DNA from: Asaia bogorensis | GTDB taxonomy: Bacteria; Pseudomonadota; Alphaproteobacteria; Acetobacterales; Acetobacteraceae | Direction of reading: 5' to 3' | Assembly: GCA_945871455.1 (NCBI GenBank) | Contig: CAMBXJ010000075.1 | Location: forward strand, 1 to 11,794 | DNA: 11,794 nucleotides | In this document: positions 1-7,469 of the stretch, piece by piece | How the letters are laid out: each line of letters starts with the position of its first letter | Numbering within the stretch: position 1 is the first letter of the stretch | Program-made: the position numbers and the translations under genes | Notes under the pieces: model-generated | Database searches by the model: none | Told to the model about the DNA's origin: nothing | Seen by the model: the letters and a program-made list of their open reading frames with translations, nothing else

Positions 1-816
1 TATCGGGCGGCGTTGCTGATCTCCGGGGCTGGGGCGATCAAGGCCGCCGATCTGGTCGGCTGGCACACAGCGTTGCTGGGTGTGGCCCTGCTGCTGGCGC
101 TGGCTCCGCTGGTCACCCTGCTGGCCCGGGAGCCGGATGTCGCGCGGGACTTGCCCGTCGAGACCCGTCCCGAGCGGTTCGTGGCCCGCATCCGCCACGC
201 CGTGGTCGATCCGCTGCGGGAGTTCCTGACCCGACCTGGCGCGATCACCATCCTGGCCTTCGTTGCCCTGTTCAAGCTGGACGAGGCCATGGCCGGCGTC
301 ATGGCCGCGCCGTTCTACCGGTCTTTGGGCTTCGACAAGAACGCCATCGCGGTCGCGAATTTCCTGCCGGCGTTGGCGGCGGTGCTGTCCGGGATCGCGG
401 TCGGCGGCTTCCTGGTGGCGCGTCTGGGCGTTGGGCGGGCCTTGTTGCTGACCGGCTGCGTCCAAAGCGCCGCCGTTTCAATGTATGTCGTACTCGCGTT
501 CTCCCACGGTCAGGTACATGTGCTGTATTTCACCGTGTTCCTGGAGGCGTTTGTCGGCGGCCTCGCCGATGCGGCCTTCATCGCCTACCTGTCCGGGCTG
601 TGTTCGGTCGCGTTCACGGCGACGCAATACGCGCTGCTGTCGTCGGTTGCCGCGATCGCGTTGCGCACCGTTGGGGGGCTGACCGGGTTCCTGGCCGAGG
701 CGGTCGGGTGGCCGATGTACTACTCGATCTGCGTGCTGGCGACGTTGCCGTCGATCTTCCTGATGCTGCGGGTGTTGCGCCGCTACCCGCCGGTGGAGCG
801 GGTGGCGGACGGGTAG
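1..816 (+). CDS. ampG: AmpG-family muropeptide permease (MFS), 3' part only
   Basis: This is the C-terminal 271 residues of an inner-membrane major facilitator superfamily transporter; the reading frame is open at base 1 and the start lies outside the window. AmpG permeases import GlcNAc-anhydroMurNAc muropeptides into the cytoplasm for peptidoglycan recycling. Family signatures seen are LISGAGAIKAADLVGW near the left edge, the ALFKLDEAMAGVMAAPFY segment at about residues 88-105, and FTATQYALLSS near residue 205, followed by several hydrophobic helices and a short basic C-terminus. The E. coli protein is about 490 residues, so roughly the first half is missing. The stop codon (814-816) abuts a palindromic repeat. 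The family call is firm; the muropeptide substrate is inferred from the family. Confidence 0.85.
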   Translation, partial: YRAALLISGAGAIKAADLVGWHTALLGVALLLALAPLVTLLAREPDVARDLPVETRPERFVARIRHAVVDPLREFLTRPGAITILAFVALFKLDEAMAGVMAAPFYRSLGFDKNAIAVANFLPALAAVLSGIAVGGFLVARLGVGRALLLTGCVQSAAVSMYVVLAFSHGQVHVLYFTVFLEAFVGGLADAAFIAYLSGLCSVAFTATQYALLSSVAAIALRTVGGLTGFLAEAVGWPMYYSICVLATLPSIFLMLRVLRRYPPVERVADG

Positions 817-941
817 CGGCGCCAAGAATTTCCGCTCCTGTTGGCACTGGCGGTCGCCCCCGTCATGGTGGGCCTGCGCCCACCATGACGCGGAGAGGTT
901 TGGGCCATCGCCACCCGGTGCGGTAATTTTTGCGCGCCGCC
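816..941. repeat. Palindromic repeat element, copy 1 (hairpin inside imperfect terminal inverted repeats)
   Basis: The ends form an imperfect inverted repeat: about 24 bases from 816 (GCGGCGCC...CCGCTCC) pair with 917-940 (GGTGCGG...GCGCCGC) with one gap and a few mismatches. Inside is a perfect hairpin with 13-bp arms at 861-873 and 878-890 (CGTCATGGTGGGC and its complement) and a CTGC loop. The hairpin arm and loop and the following (C/T)GGAGAG motif recur in the copy at 1789-1977, as does the terminal CCGCTCC. It starts on the last base of the permease stop codon and may also act as its transcription terminator, though no T-run follows. Confidence 0.65.
861..890. terminator. Strong perfect hairpin after the AmpG-type gene
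   Basis: Perfect 13-bp stem with a 4-base CTGC loop, 44 bases after the permease stop codon. It lacks a T-run, so intrinsic termination is uncertain; it may instead be an mRNA-stabilising 3' structure. It is the core of the repeat element at 816-941. Confidence 0.4.
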
Positions 942-1001
942 TCATTGCGGGTGTGTCCGACCTTGCCAAAGGCCCTTGCGACAGCCTGCCGGGACTGCCA
1001 A

Positions 1002-1047
1002 GTTACATGTAACCCTGATCGGCCCGGCGTTCTGCTGGTCACGCCGG
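1002..1047. promoter_or_regulatory. Two inverted repeats upstream of mazE (candidate operator)
   Basis: A perfect 12-base palindrome GTTACATGTAAC lies at 1002-1013, followed by an inverted repeat CCGGCGT (1024-1030) and ACGCCGG (1041-1047) with a 10-base spacer. Both lie within 95 bases upstream of the mazE start at 1092. MazE/MazF-type modules are usually autorepressed through palindromes in this position, so these are candidate operator sites. No clear -35/-10 pair was identified, and the assignment is inference from position. Confidence 0.35.
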
Positions 1048-1091
1048 TCAGAGGTGCCCGTGGTTCGCATAAACCCACCCGAGAGGCTGTC

Positions 1092-1346
1092 ATGGCAACC
1101 GCACCCACCCACACGCCACCCCGACAAAAGGTCCGGGAACACCGGGCTCGTCTGCGCGAGCAAGGGTTGCGTCCGATCCAGATCTGGGTGCCGGATGTTC
1201 GCTCGCCCGGCTTCCGCGCCGAAGCGCATCGGCAGTCTTTGGCCGTCGCCTCCAGTGTCCATGCGCGGGACGATCAGGCCTTCATCGACTCGCTGTCGAT
1301 CTTGGACGATGGGAATGATGCCGCCAACGGCGCGGTTCGGGAATGA
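1092..1346 (+). CDS. mazE: Type II antitoxin, MazE family (DUF3018-like)
   Basis: An 84-residue protein that should bind and neutralise the MazF-type toxin encoded immediately downstream. The central segment, with KVREHRARLREQGLRPIQIW at about residues 12-31 followed by VPD and a conserved RQS at about residues 47-49, matches the short antitoxins annotated as antitoxin MazE family (DUF3018). This is distinct from the classical AbrB-like E. coli MazE. The C-terminal part is acidic, as expected for the toxin-wrapping tail. The ATG is chosen because GAGAGG (1081-1086) sits five bases upstream; a longer frame from 930 has no such site. Its stop overlaps the toxin start (ATGA, 1343-1346), which implies translational coupling. 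The gene pair is bracketed by two palindromic repeats. Confidence 0.8.
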   Translation: MATAPTHTPPRQKVREHRARLREQGLRPIQIWVPDVRSPGFRAEAHRQSLAVASSVHARDDQAFIDSLSILDDGNDAANGAVRE

Positions 1347-1696
1347 GACGAGGTGACGTCTGGACCGTCGCCGGTGGCAAGGATTATGCCGGCAAACCTC
1401 GGCCGGTGGTCATCGTCCAGGATGATCGGTTCGACGGCACCGATTCGATGACAATCTGTGCCTTCACCACAGACGAGACCGATGCCCCGCTTTTCCGATT
1501 GCCCGTTGTGGCGAACCAGCGGAACGGCCTGCGGACGGGTTGCCGCTTGATGGTGGACAAGATTACCACGGTCCCGAAAACCAAACTCGGTACGCTGATT
1601 GGCCGGATGGACGACGCCGATATGCTGCGCCTGAATCAGGCCATTCTGGTGTTTCTGGGATTGGCGGTGTCCCCGCGGGCCAGCCGAACGGAGTAA
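1343..1696 (+). CDS. mazF: Type II toxin, MazF/PemK-family endoribonuclease
   Basis: A 117-residue protein of normal MazF length. It begins MRRGDVWTV and continues with KPRPVVIVQ (residues 18-26), the hallmark of the PemK/MazF fold. R20 in the first loop and the T42/T43 pair fit the conserved Arg and Thr of the active site. The later segment, with a TGCRL motif, VDKITTV and a Leu-rich IGRMDDADM helix, fits the rest of the fold. Family members cleave mRNA at short sequence motifs and are held inactive by the antitoxin; the cleavage motif cannot be predicted here. Translation starts inside the antitoxin stop codon (ATGA). The catalytic core appears intact, so the toxin is probably functional. 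Confidence 0.87.
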   Translation: MRRGDVWTVAGGKDYAGKPRPVVIVQDDRFDGTDSMTICAFTTDETDAPLFRLPVVANQRNGLRTGCRLMVDKITTVPKTKLGTLIGRMDDADMLRLNQAILVFLGLAVSPRASRTE

Positions 1697-2106
1697 CGCC
1701 AATCGGGTCGGAGGCCCGACGCACCGGGTTGCCTCACAGTCCGGTCTGGTTTTGCATCGCGTCTCGAATCATCTGGCGTTCGGAATATGGCGACGCACAA
1801 CAATAACCGCTCCAGTCAGCGCATCTCCGACGCACGCCGTCATGGTGGGCGCGGGCCCACCATCCAAGACTTCGCTGAAATCAACACCGGAAGCCGTGGA
1901 TGGCGGGTCTGCACCCGCCACGACGTGGAGAGATCGGCGCCCAACACCAACTGGAGCGGTTATTGTTGCGTGTTGCCTAACCGGACCAGCCCACCGCACA
2001 CCCCGGGTAGCCGTGGCGAGGACCCGTCCAGGTGCCAGGCTTTCACCCTGGGTCTGGCTACGAGAGCCGGCAAGCGCGATCACGCCGCGCCTGCCGGCCC
2101 GCCGTA
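1697..2106. other. Intergenic region after mazF
   Basis: This 410-base stretch between the convergent mazF and short-chain dehydrogenase genes has no credible gene; the open frames across it lack ribosome binding sites and recognisable protein sequence. It holds a short hairpin at 1707-1720 (GTCGG/CCGAC, AGGC loop) ten bases after the mazF stop, which may terminate the toxin transcript, and the large nested palindromic element at 1789-1977. Nothing is recognised at 1978-2106. Confidence 0.6.
1789..1977. repeat. Palindromic repeat element, copy 2 (two hairpins nested in terminal inverted repeats)
   Basis: A perfect 19-bp inverted repeat, CAACAATAACCGCTCCAGT at 1798-1816 and its complement at 1950-1968, can be extended imperfectly to GGCGACGC (1789) and GTTGCC (1977). 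Inside are two tandem hairpins: a 9-bp stem ATGGTGGGC/GCCCACCAT at 1842-1863 and an 8-bp stem TGGCGGGT/ACCCGCCA with CTGC loop at 1901-1920. The whole can fold as a multi-branched structure on either strand. The left end shares the pattern GGCGACGC, five bases, AATAA, one base, CGCT with the copy at 11409, and the hairpin arms match the copy at 861-890. No coding capacity; it looks like a REP- or MITE-type repeat. Confidence 0.7.
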
Positions 2107-2943
2107 CTATTTCGGCTCGATCGGCATCCGCGCGATCGACAGCCACGCCACCGGGGCGCCGGCCTTCTCCGCCGCCTGATCCGCCGGCACCGAACTGTCC
2201 CAGTCCGCCGCGATGAACCGCCGCCCGCTGACCGTATCCGCCGCATCCGACACTAGCCACAGCAGCGGCTTCACCATGATCTCCGGCTGCAACATCTTCG
2301 CGGGATCGCCGGCGTTTTCACCAACCAGAGGCGTATTGGTCACGCCGCCCGGCACCAGCACATTCGCCGTCACCCCGGTGCCCTTCAAATCCGCCGCCAG
2401 CACCGCCATCGAGGATTCGGCCGCCGCCTTGCTCGAACCGTACAGAAGGTAGCCTTCCCGCACCATCGTCCCCAGACTGGTGGTGACGGTGATGACCCGC
2501 CCCTTCCCGGCCTTCAGCATGTGCGGCACTACGGCGCGCGCCATCATGATCGGTGCCGTAGCGTTCACCGCCAGGAAGCGTGCCCATTGTTCGGGCGTGA
2601 TTTCCCAGGCGCGGATCGGGTTCTGCCGCTGGTCCGCCTTGACCGCGGCCTGGCCGACGCCGGCCACGTTCAGCAGCACGTCGATGCGCCCGGTGGGCTT
2701 CAGCGCCTCGGCCACGATCCGATCGAACGAGTCCGGCTGCGACAGATCGGCCTCCATCGTGATGACCGAACCTGACAGGCCCGCCGCCGCGGCCGGCATG
2801 GTGGCGAGCGTCGCGGGATTCCGATCCACCACCAGCACTGTATAGCCGGCCCCGACCAGGCCCAACGCCATGGCCTTGCCGATGCCACTGGCGCCGCCGG
2901 TGACAATCGCGGTTTTCCTGGCCGTCGCACTGCGATCCGACAT
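2107..2943 (-). CDS. SDR-family NAD(P)-dependent oxidoreductase
   Basis: A classical short-chain dehydrogenase/reductase of 278 residues, predicted cytosolic. The Rossmann glycine motif TGGASGIG lies at residues 15-22. D40 at the end of the second strand favours NAD(H) over NADP(H). A65-D66-L67, the NxAG motif (N92-G95), N127 and the YxxxK pair (Y168, K172) are all present. The usual catalytic Ser position aligns with T155, with S156 next to it, so the exact catalytic hydroxyl is uncertain. The C-terminus (about residues 225-278) does not identify a substrate. The ATG is supported by GGAGG seven bases upstream. The gene is transcribed divergently from upp, with 131 bases between the starts, and converges with mazF. 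Family is certain; substrate is unknown. Confidence 0.88.
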   Translation of the reverse strand: MSDRSATARKTAIVTGGASGIGKAMALGLVGAGYTVLVVDRNPATLATMPAAAAGLSGSVITMEADLSQPDSFDRIVAEALKPTGRIDVLLNVAGVGQAAVKADQRQNPIRAWEITPEQWARFLAVNATAPIMMARAVVPHMLKAGKGRVITVTTSLGTMVREGYLLYGSSKAAAESSMAVLAADLKGTGVTANVLVPGGVTNTPLVGENAGDPAKMLQPEIMVKPLLWLVSDAADTVSGRRFIAADWDSSVPADQAAEKAGAPVAWLSIARMPIEPK

Positions 2944-3062
2944 GTGTTTCCTCCGTTGTTCGTCTGTACGGGGGACTGTTCCAGAAACCAGCCGAGCGCG
3001 CCAGTTCTGGTCTTCCCGTTCTGGCCTTCCAGGTGGCGCTGTGGTTGGTTGATGAAGGTTTC

Positions 3063-3070
3063 AGGAGGGG
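3063..3070 (+). promoter_or_regulatory. Ribosome binding site that fixes the upp start
   Basis: AGGAGGGG lies just ahead of the GTG at 3075 and supports that codon over the upstream in-frame GTG at 3033, which has no such site. Confidence 0.75.
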
Positions 3071-3074
3071 CGGC

Positions 3075-3716
3075 GTGACAGAAGAATTCCCGACGGTGAC
3101 CGTCGTCGACCACCCGCTGGTTCGGCACAAACTGACCCTGTTGCGCGATCGCCGCACGTCATCGGCGCAATTCCGCGCCCTGACGCGGGAACTGAGCATC
3201 ATCATCGGCCTGGAAGCCACGCGCGACTTGGCTTTGGAACCCATCCCAATCGAAACCCCCCTCGAACCCATGCAAGGCTACCGTCTGCTCGGCGGCGGTC
3301 CCTGCATCGTGTCTATCCTGCGGGCGGGGAACGGCATGCTGGATGGGATGTTGCAAATCATGCCGAGCGCCGGGGCCGGTCATATCGGGCTGGCGCGTGA
3401 TGAGGCGACTTTGCGGCCGGTGCAGTACTACCTGAAATTGCCGGCTGACATCAGAGGCAGGTCCGTGATCGCTGTCGATCCGATGCTGGCCACGGGAGGG
3501 TCGGCGGTGGCGGCGATCGATCGATTGAAGCAGGCCGGTGCCGGCCCCATCCGGTTCGCCTGCCTGATCGCGGCGCCGGAAGGGTTGCGGCGCCTGGTCG
3601 CGGCTCATACGGACGTGCCGATCTTCGCCGCCGCCATCGACCGGCAACTCGACGAACGTGGCTATATCCGTCCCGGTCTCGGCGATGCGGGCGATCGTTT
3701 GCATGGAACGACATAG
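3075..3716 (+). CDS. upp: Uracil phosphoribosyltransferase
   Basis: A 213-residue cytosolic enzyme of pyrimidine salvage that converts uracil and PRPP to UMP and pyrophosphate. It aligns along its whole length with bacterial [18 protein letters not shown] near the N-terminus, ILRAG at residues 81-85, the PRPP-binding loop DPMLATGGS at 135-143, AAPEG at 166-170, and the uracil-binding C-terminal segment [12 protein letters not shown] at 196-207, ending in GTT. Length is normal (E. coli 208). The GTG start is chosen for its strong AGGAGG site; the in-frame GTG at 3033 would add 14 residues not typical of the family. It stands alone, divergent from the dehydrogenase gene. Confidence 0.95.
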   Translation: MTEEFPTVTVVDHPLVRHKLTLLRDRRTSSAQFRALTRELSIIIGLEATRDLALEPIPIETPLEPMQGYRLLGGGPCIVSILRAGNGMLDGMLQIMPSAGAGHIGLARDEATLRPVQYYLKLPADIRGRSVIAVDPMLATGGSAVAAIDRLKQAGAGPIRFACLIAAPEGLRRLVAAHTDVPIFAAAIDRQLDERGYIRPGLGDAGDRLHGTT

Positions 3717-4036
3717 ATCAATGCAACCGATGGCGCCTCGCCACGAAGACAAGGGATCGGGATGACGGCCGGGCGGTGAGATGGCGGTAATCGCCCGGGC
3801 AAGCTCGACCAAATAGCGCGGTGACAGGCGCATCGCACAATTTTGGCACAAATTCTCCCATTGCCCTGCCTTAGGTGGCCGGCCGGAGCACGCCATAGGG
3901 GCAGAAAATCACCGTGGCAGTCTAAAAATTGGGTGGCGGGATAGTCATACCACTGGTGGCACGATGTTTTTGAGCGGATGAAACCCACGGGCGTGGCATC
4001 CTTTCACAGCAGTCGGTGAATCCAGCGAGGGATAAG
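3717..4036. other. Intergenic region between upp and the receiver gene
   Basis: About 320 bases without a recognisable gene. A GC-rich imperfect hairpin (GCCGGGCG/CGCCCGGGC, 3768-3800) could end upp transcription but has no T-run. The second half is more AT-rich and probably contains the promoter of the receiver gene, although no convincing -35/-10 pair was found. A compact hairpin at 3976-4001 is listed separately. Confidence 0.5.
3976..4001 (+). promoter_or_regulatory. Hairpin in the probable 5' leader of the receiver gene
   Basis: GGATG (3976-3980) pairs with CATCC (3997-4001), and CCACG (3985-3989) pairs with CGTGG (3992-3996), with an AAAC bulge and a GG loop. It ends 35 bases before the receiver ATG and is followed by CTTTC. 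It may be a leader structure or a weak terminator for upstream transcription. No known riboswitch class is recognised. Confidence 0.3.
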
Positions 4037-4414
4037 ATGGCACCCAGATTGCTCGTCATCGACGATGATCGCAGTACGGCATTGATCGTGGCCCGCATCG
4101 CCGAAACCATCGGATTTACGGTGAAAACGATCACCGACCCGTTCGCCGCGCTAGAGGCGTTTCTGGAGTTTGAACCTGATGTCGTGTTCCTGGACATGAT
4201 CATGCCAGAGAAAGACGGGATCGACGTCCTGCAGGAGATTCTGCTGGCCGGAGCCTCCGGACGCATCGTGCTGTCGTCCGCATTCGGCGGCGGCTATCTG
4301 TTTCAGGCGAAAGAGCTGGCGCGGTTTCACGACAAGACCGATGTGGTCGTGCTCAATAAGCCGTTTCGACGGGAAGAACTGGTGGAAGCCTTGCAAGGGC
4401 CGAATCGTACTTGA
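4037..4414 (+). CDS. Stand-alone response regulator receiver protein (CheY-like)
   Basis: A 125-residue single receiver domain with no output domain. The acidic pocket is D9-D10-D11, the phosphoacceptor is D53 in VVFLDMIMPEKDG, the switch Ser is S80 or S81, and the conserved Lys is K108 in LNKPF. All key residues are intact, so it should accept phosphate from a histidine kinase. The ATG at 4037 is preferred because GAGG (4027-4030) lies six bases upstream; an in-frame GTG at 4016 would add seven residues. It lies about 220 bases upstream of a chemoreceptor gene in the same direction, which suggests a role in chemotaxis or a related pathway. A cheY symbol is not assigned because no che cluster is visible. 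Confidence 0.85.
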   Translation: MAPRLLVIDDDRSTALIVARIAETIGFTVKTITDPFAALEAFLEFEPDVVFLDMIMPEKDGIDVLQEILLAGASGRIVLSSAFGGGYLFQAKELARFHDKTDVVVLNKPFRREELVEALQGPNRT

Positions 4415-4428
4415 AGCAGGATAACCGA

Positions 4429-4514
4429 TCAGGCGGCCCGGGCCTGAATCCTGTCGCATGAAGGGCACGGGTATCACGCGTTTTGGCTCATAGTCCGCGG
4501 GCCTTGCCCACGGA
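4429..4514 (+). terminator. Two hairpins between the receiver and chemoreceptor genes
   Basis: The first is TCAGGC/GCCTGA (4429-4447, seven-base loop), 15 bases after the receiver stop. The second has 9-base arms with one mismatch, TCCGCGGGC (4494-4502) and GCCCACGGA (4506-4514), with a three-base loop. Neither is followed by a clear T-run. They may separate the two transcription units or lie in the chemoreceptor leader. No gene or clear promoter is seen in 4415-4634. Confidence 0.35.
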
Positions 4515-4634
4515 GCCGAAGCCGCGGTGCATCGGCCATTGTTTCGGCCGGTTCGTGTAAGACATCCTTAATCTACCACACCTACAGTCTCGGCTTGCAG
4601 CGGGCGAATGGTGCAAGAGGTAGGGGCAGTGTCG

Positions 4635-6632
4635 ATGATCAGGTGGCTTGTCAACACACGTATCGCGACCCGATTGTTTGGCGTACTGGCGCTCCTCGGC
4701 CTAACCGCCTGCATTGCGGGCGGCGCGGTCGTGCATGTCCTGCAAATTTACAGCAATACCGTGACCGCCATGCAGCGGGCGTCGGAACGCGCAATCATCG
4801 GCGAGCAGGTCAACGGCCTGATCAATGCGGTCGTGATGGACTCGCGCGGCGTTTACATGGCCAGGAATGCGGCCGATGTGGAGAAATTCGGCAAGCCGCT
4901 CCTGAAGAATCTGACGATCATCGAAGACCTGGTGGCGCGATGGGCCAGGTTGGTCGATCCGCAATCGCGGGCGGACTTCGACGATTGTGTCCGGCAGGTG
5001 CGGGATTTCGTGACCCTGCGCACCGCGGTGGTCGAGGCTGGGCGGACTCAGGGCGGTCCGGCCGCCGACAAGATCGGCAATAACGACGCCAATCGGGCCA
5101 ACCGCCAGGCCTTCAACCAGGCAGTCGTCGTACTGGCGAAAAAGAACGCGGATGAAATCGCCATCCTGGGCGCCGAATTGGCCCGGTTCCGAGACACGGC
5201 CGCGACCGTCCTGCCGGTCATTCTCGTTGGCGGGATCATTCTCGTCTCGGCCCTGGCGGCTTTCCTGGTGGTTGGCGGCATCACCCGGCCGCTCCAGCGG
5301 ATCACAAAGGCCATGCGGGAATTGGCGGCCGGCGATCTGAACGTTCAGATAACCGGACAGGACCGGACCCATGAAATCGGCCAGATGGCCGCTGCGTTGG
5401 AGCATTTCCGCCGCCAATCCCAAGAGAACCAGGCGCTGACCGCGGCCAGGGACGAGGAGCGTCGAGTTACCGAGCAGCAGAAACAGCTCGCCCTGATCGC
5501 CATGGCCGAACGGATCGAGGCAGCGGTGGGCGACGCGCTGGCACAGATTGGCCTGCGCAATTCGGAATTGACGCACATCGCCAACGACATGCGTGGACTG
5601 GCCGAACGGACAGGCGGTTCGGCTCATGGCGCTTCCTCGGCCGCTTCCCAGACCCTGGCGAACGCGCAAACCGTTGCGGCCGCCACGGAAGAACTCACGA
5701 TGTCGATCCGCGAGATCAGCGGGCAGATGAACCAGTCGGTCGCCATGATCCAGGAGGCTGTCGCCGCCGGCGGCGAGACGCGCGCCACCATCGAAACCCT
5801 GAACGAGCGGGTCGGTCGGATCGGCCTGGTGGCGGACATTATCAACGATATCGCCGCCAAGACCAACCTGTTGGCCCTGAACGCGACCATCGAGGCGGCA
5901 CGGGCCGGGGAGGCCGGCAAGGGCTTCGCCGTCGTGGCATCGGAGGTCAAGCAACTGGCCGGGCAAACCGCTCGGTCCACCCAGGACATCGCGCGCCATC
6001 TTGCGGATGTGAGGTCGGCCACGGTGGCCGCGGTTGAAGTCGTCGGGCGGATAGAGGCCACGATCGGGCGGATCAGCGACGTCGCGGTGTCCGTCGCGGC
6101 CGCGGTCGAGGAGCAGGGCCTGGCCACCGCCGAGATCGCCAGGAGCGTCGCGGAAACCACCCATGCCGTGCGGGAGATCAGCGCCCGGAACGCCGACGTG
6201 TCTGTCGCGGCGGACGATGGAAGCAAACAGGCCGCCCAGGTTCTGGCCATGACCCAGGGAATGGGAGAGGCGGTCGTCAGCATGAAGACCACCGTCATCC
6301 GTGTCGTCCGCACCTCCACGGAGGAGGTCAACCGCCGGAAGTCGGCCCGCTTGGCCTTGGATCTGCCCTGCCGGATCGATCTCGCCGGCCGCTCCGATCC
6401 AACGGCGCGCCTGTCCGATCTCTCGGACGGCGGCGCCAGGATTGTCACGGACCTGACGGCGGGGAGCGGAACGCGTGGGGTCTTGCACGTGTCGGGGTTG
6501 GCTTGCGGATTGCCATTGGTCGTGCAGGGACAGGACCATGGCGCTGTCCGGGTGGCCTTCGACCTGGACGCGTCCGCCGCCGCGTCCTTGCAGGCCTTCA
6601 TGGCGCGGCACACAGAGCGTCAAGCTGCCTGA
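4635..6632 (+). CDS. Methyl-accepting chemotaxis protein with C-terminal PilZ domain
   Basis: A 665-residue inner-membrane chemoreceptor. Order of parts: a first membrane helix at about residues 13-36; a periplasmic helical sensor region at about 37-190; a second membrane helix at about 192-214; a HAMP linker at about 215-268; and a cytoplasmic signalling coiled coil whose tip holds [20 protein letters not shown] (410-429) and FAVVASEV. After this, residues 566-660 form a PilZ domain with RxxxR (R568-R572) and DxSxxG (D595, S597, G600), the residues that bind cyclic-di-GMP in this family. The protein should pass ligand signals to CheA/CheW and be tuned by cyclic-di-GMP. The ATG at 4635 has AGGGG upstream; GTG 4629 and ATG 4608 are possible alternatives. 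No C-terminal CheR/CheB-binding pentapeptide is seen. Confidence 0.9.
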   Translation: MIRWLVNTRIATRLFGVLALLGLTACIAGGAVVHVLQIYSNTVTAMQRASERAIIGEQVNGLINAVVMDSRGVYMARNAADVEKFGKPLLKNLTIIEDLVARWARLVDPQSRADFDDCVRQVRDFVTLRTAVVEAGRTQGGPAADKIGNNDANRANRQAFNQAVVVLAKKNADEIAILGAELARFRDTAATVLPVILVGGIILVSALAAFLVVGGITRPLQRITKAMRELAAGDLNVQITGQDRTHEIGQMAAALEHFRRQSQENQALTAARDEERRVTEQQKQLALIAMAERIEAAVGDALAQIGLRNSELTHIANDMRGLAERTGGSAHGASSAASQTLANAQTVAAATEELTMSIREISGQMNQSVAMIQEAVAAGGETRATIETLNERVGRIGLVADIINDIAAKTNLLALNATIEAARAGEAGKGFAVVASEVKQLAGQTARSTQDIARHLADVRSATVAAVEVVGRIEATIGRISDVAVSVAAAVEEQGLATAEIARSVAETTHAVREISARNADVSVAADDGSKQAAQVLAMTQGMGEAVVSMKTTVIRVVRTSTEEVNRRKSARLALDLPCRIDLAGRSDPTARLSDLSDGGARIVTDLTAGSGTRGVLHVSGLACGLPLVVQGQDHGAVRVAFDLDASAAASLQAFMARHTERQAA

Positions 6633-6636
6633 CGCC

Positions 6637-6674
6637 GCTCGGCCTTCCCCTGAAAGTGAAAGGGAGGCCGGAGC
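6637..6674. terminator. Imperfect hairpin between convergent chemoreceptor and pirin genes
   Basis: GCTCGGCCTTCCC (6637-6649) pairs with GGGAGGCCGGAGC (6662-6674) apart from small bulges, with a loop of about 12 bases. It fills the 48-base gap between two convergent stop codons (6632 and 6681), so it could terminate both transcripts. No T-run is present on either side. Confidence 0.45.
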
Positions 6675-6680
6675 GGTTCA

Positions 6681-7382
6681 TCAGGCCGGAACGTCGACCA
6701 GGACCAGTTCCGCGGTCTCCACCGCGGTTATCGAAAGGTCCGTCTCACCGGAGATCGCCACTCCATCCCGGGACCCAACCACGATCTGATTCACCGAGAC
6801 CGAACCTGTCGCCGGCACCAGATAGAAGGCCCGCCCCGGGGGCTGGGTCAGATGGATCGTCTCACCGGCCAGCAGGACGCCCGCCAGCACCGCGGCATCG
6901 GCATGCAGCGGCAGGGCGCCGGCGGCGGTTTCGCCCGCCCGTCCGCTGGCGACGACCGAAAGCCGTCCCTCGGCCCGCGGAAAACGCTCGGTGGCCCAGC
7001 CGGGCGCCACGCCGGTTCGATCCGGGGTGATCCATATCTGGAAGAGCCGGGTGGGTTCGTCTTCGCGGTTGTATTCGGCGTGGACGATGCCGGTGCCAGC
7101 ATGCATCACCTGGATGTCGCCGGCCTCGGTTCGGCCCTCGTTCCCCAGGTTGTCGCGGTGGGTGATGGCGCCCTGGCGGACATAGGTGACGATTTCCATG
7201 TCCTTGTGAGGGTGCGGGTCGAAGCCCGTTCCCGGCGCGATTTCATCGTCGTTCCACACGCGCAGCCGCCCGAACCCCATGCGGTCCGCGTCGCGATAGC
7301 CGCCGAAGCTGAAATGGTGCCGAGCGTTGAGCCAGTCGTTCTGAAAGGCGCCGAGGCTGTTGAAGGGGCGCACCTGGATCAT
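6681..7382 (-). CDS. Pirin-family bicupin protein (quercetinase-like)
   Basis: A 233-residue cytosolic two-domain cupin of the pirin/YhhW family. The N-terminal cupin holds the metal ligands H57 and H59 (in FDPHPHKDMEIVTYV), H101 and E103 (in HAGTGIVHAE), at the same positions as in E. coli YhhW, so iron or another divalent metal should bind. Some relatives oxidise quercetin; others have redox-sensing or unknown roles, so the reaction is not settled here. The ATG at 7382 is preferred over an upstream in-frame start at 7424 because a perfect AGGAGG (complement of 7388-7393) lies five bases before it and family proteins start MIxxR. A palindrome lies just upstream of that site. It converges with the chemoreceptor gene and follows the TPR gene by 87 bases. 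Confidence 0.9.
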   Translation of the reverse strand: MIQVRPFNSLGAFQNDWLNARHHFSFGGYRDADRMGFGRLRVWNDDEIAPGTGFDPHPHKDMEIVTYVRQGAITHRDNLGNEGRTEAGDIQVMHAGTGIVHAEYNREDEPTRLFQIWITPDRTGVAPGWATERFPRAEGRLSVVASGRAGETAAGALPLHADAAVLAGVLLAGETIHLTQPPGRAFYLVPATGSVSVNQIVVGSRDGVAISGETDLSITAVETAELVLVDVPA

Positions 7383-7400
7383 GGAGACCTCCTGTCGATA

Positions 7401-7422
7401 GATCGTTCGATCACGAACGATC
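7401..7422 (-). promoter_or_regulatory. Perfect inverted repeat upstream of the pirin gene (candidate operator)
   Basis: GATCGTTCG (7401-7409) and CGAACGATC (7414-7422) are perfect 9-base arms around ATCA. The site ends eight bases from the ribosome binding site of the pirin gene, within its leader or core promoter. Its size and symmetry suit a dimeric repressor of the TetR, ArsR or LysR type; no regulator gene is adjacent. Binding is inferred from symmetry and position only. Confidence 0.5.
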
Positions 7423-7469
7423 AAGCCGGGCAGATGGGTGCGATGGCGCTCTTCGGCAAGGCGCTTGCG

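Noticed and set aside
816..1977. CRISPR array made of the palindromic repeats
   Set aside because: Only two dissimilar, widely spaced units with no regular spacers and no cas genes.
1787..2260. Overlapping open frames of 130 to 163 codons on both strands
   Set aside because: They run through the palindromic element and into the end of the dehydrogenase gene, with no ribosome binding site or recognisable protein.
3957..3972. A sigma-54-like site (TGGCACG, then TTTT) upstream of the receiver gene
   Set aside because: The -24 half fits, but the required GC of the -12 half is TT here.
4701..6623. A 640-codon open frame on the - strand across the chemoreceptor gene, and a 329-codon one in another - frame
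   Set aside because: They lie antisense to a gene with unmistakable domains, and their translations are low-complexity, as expected of GC-rich shadow frames.
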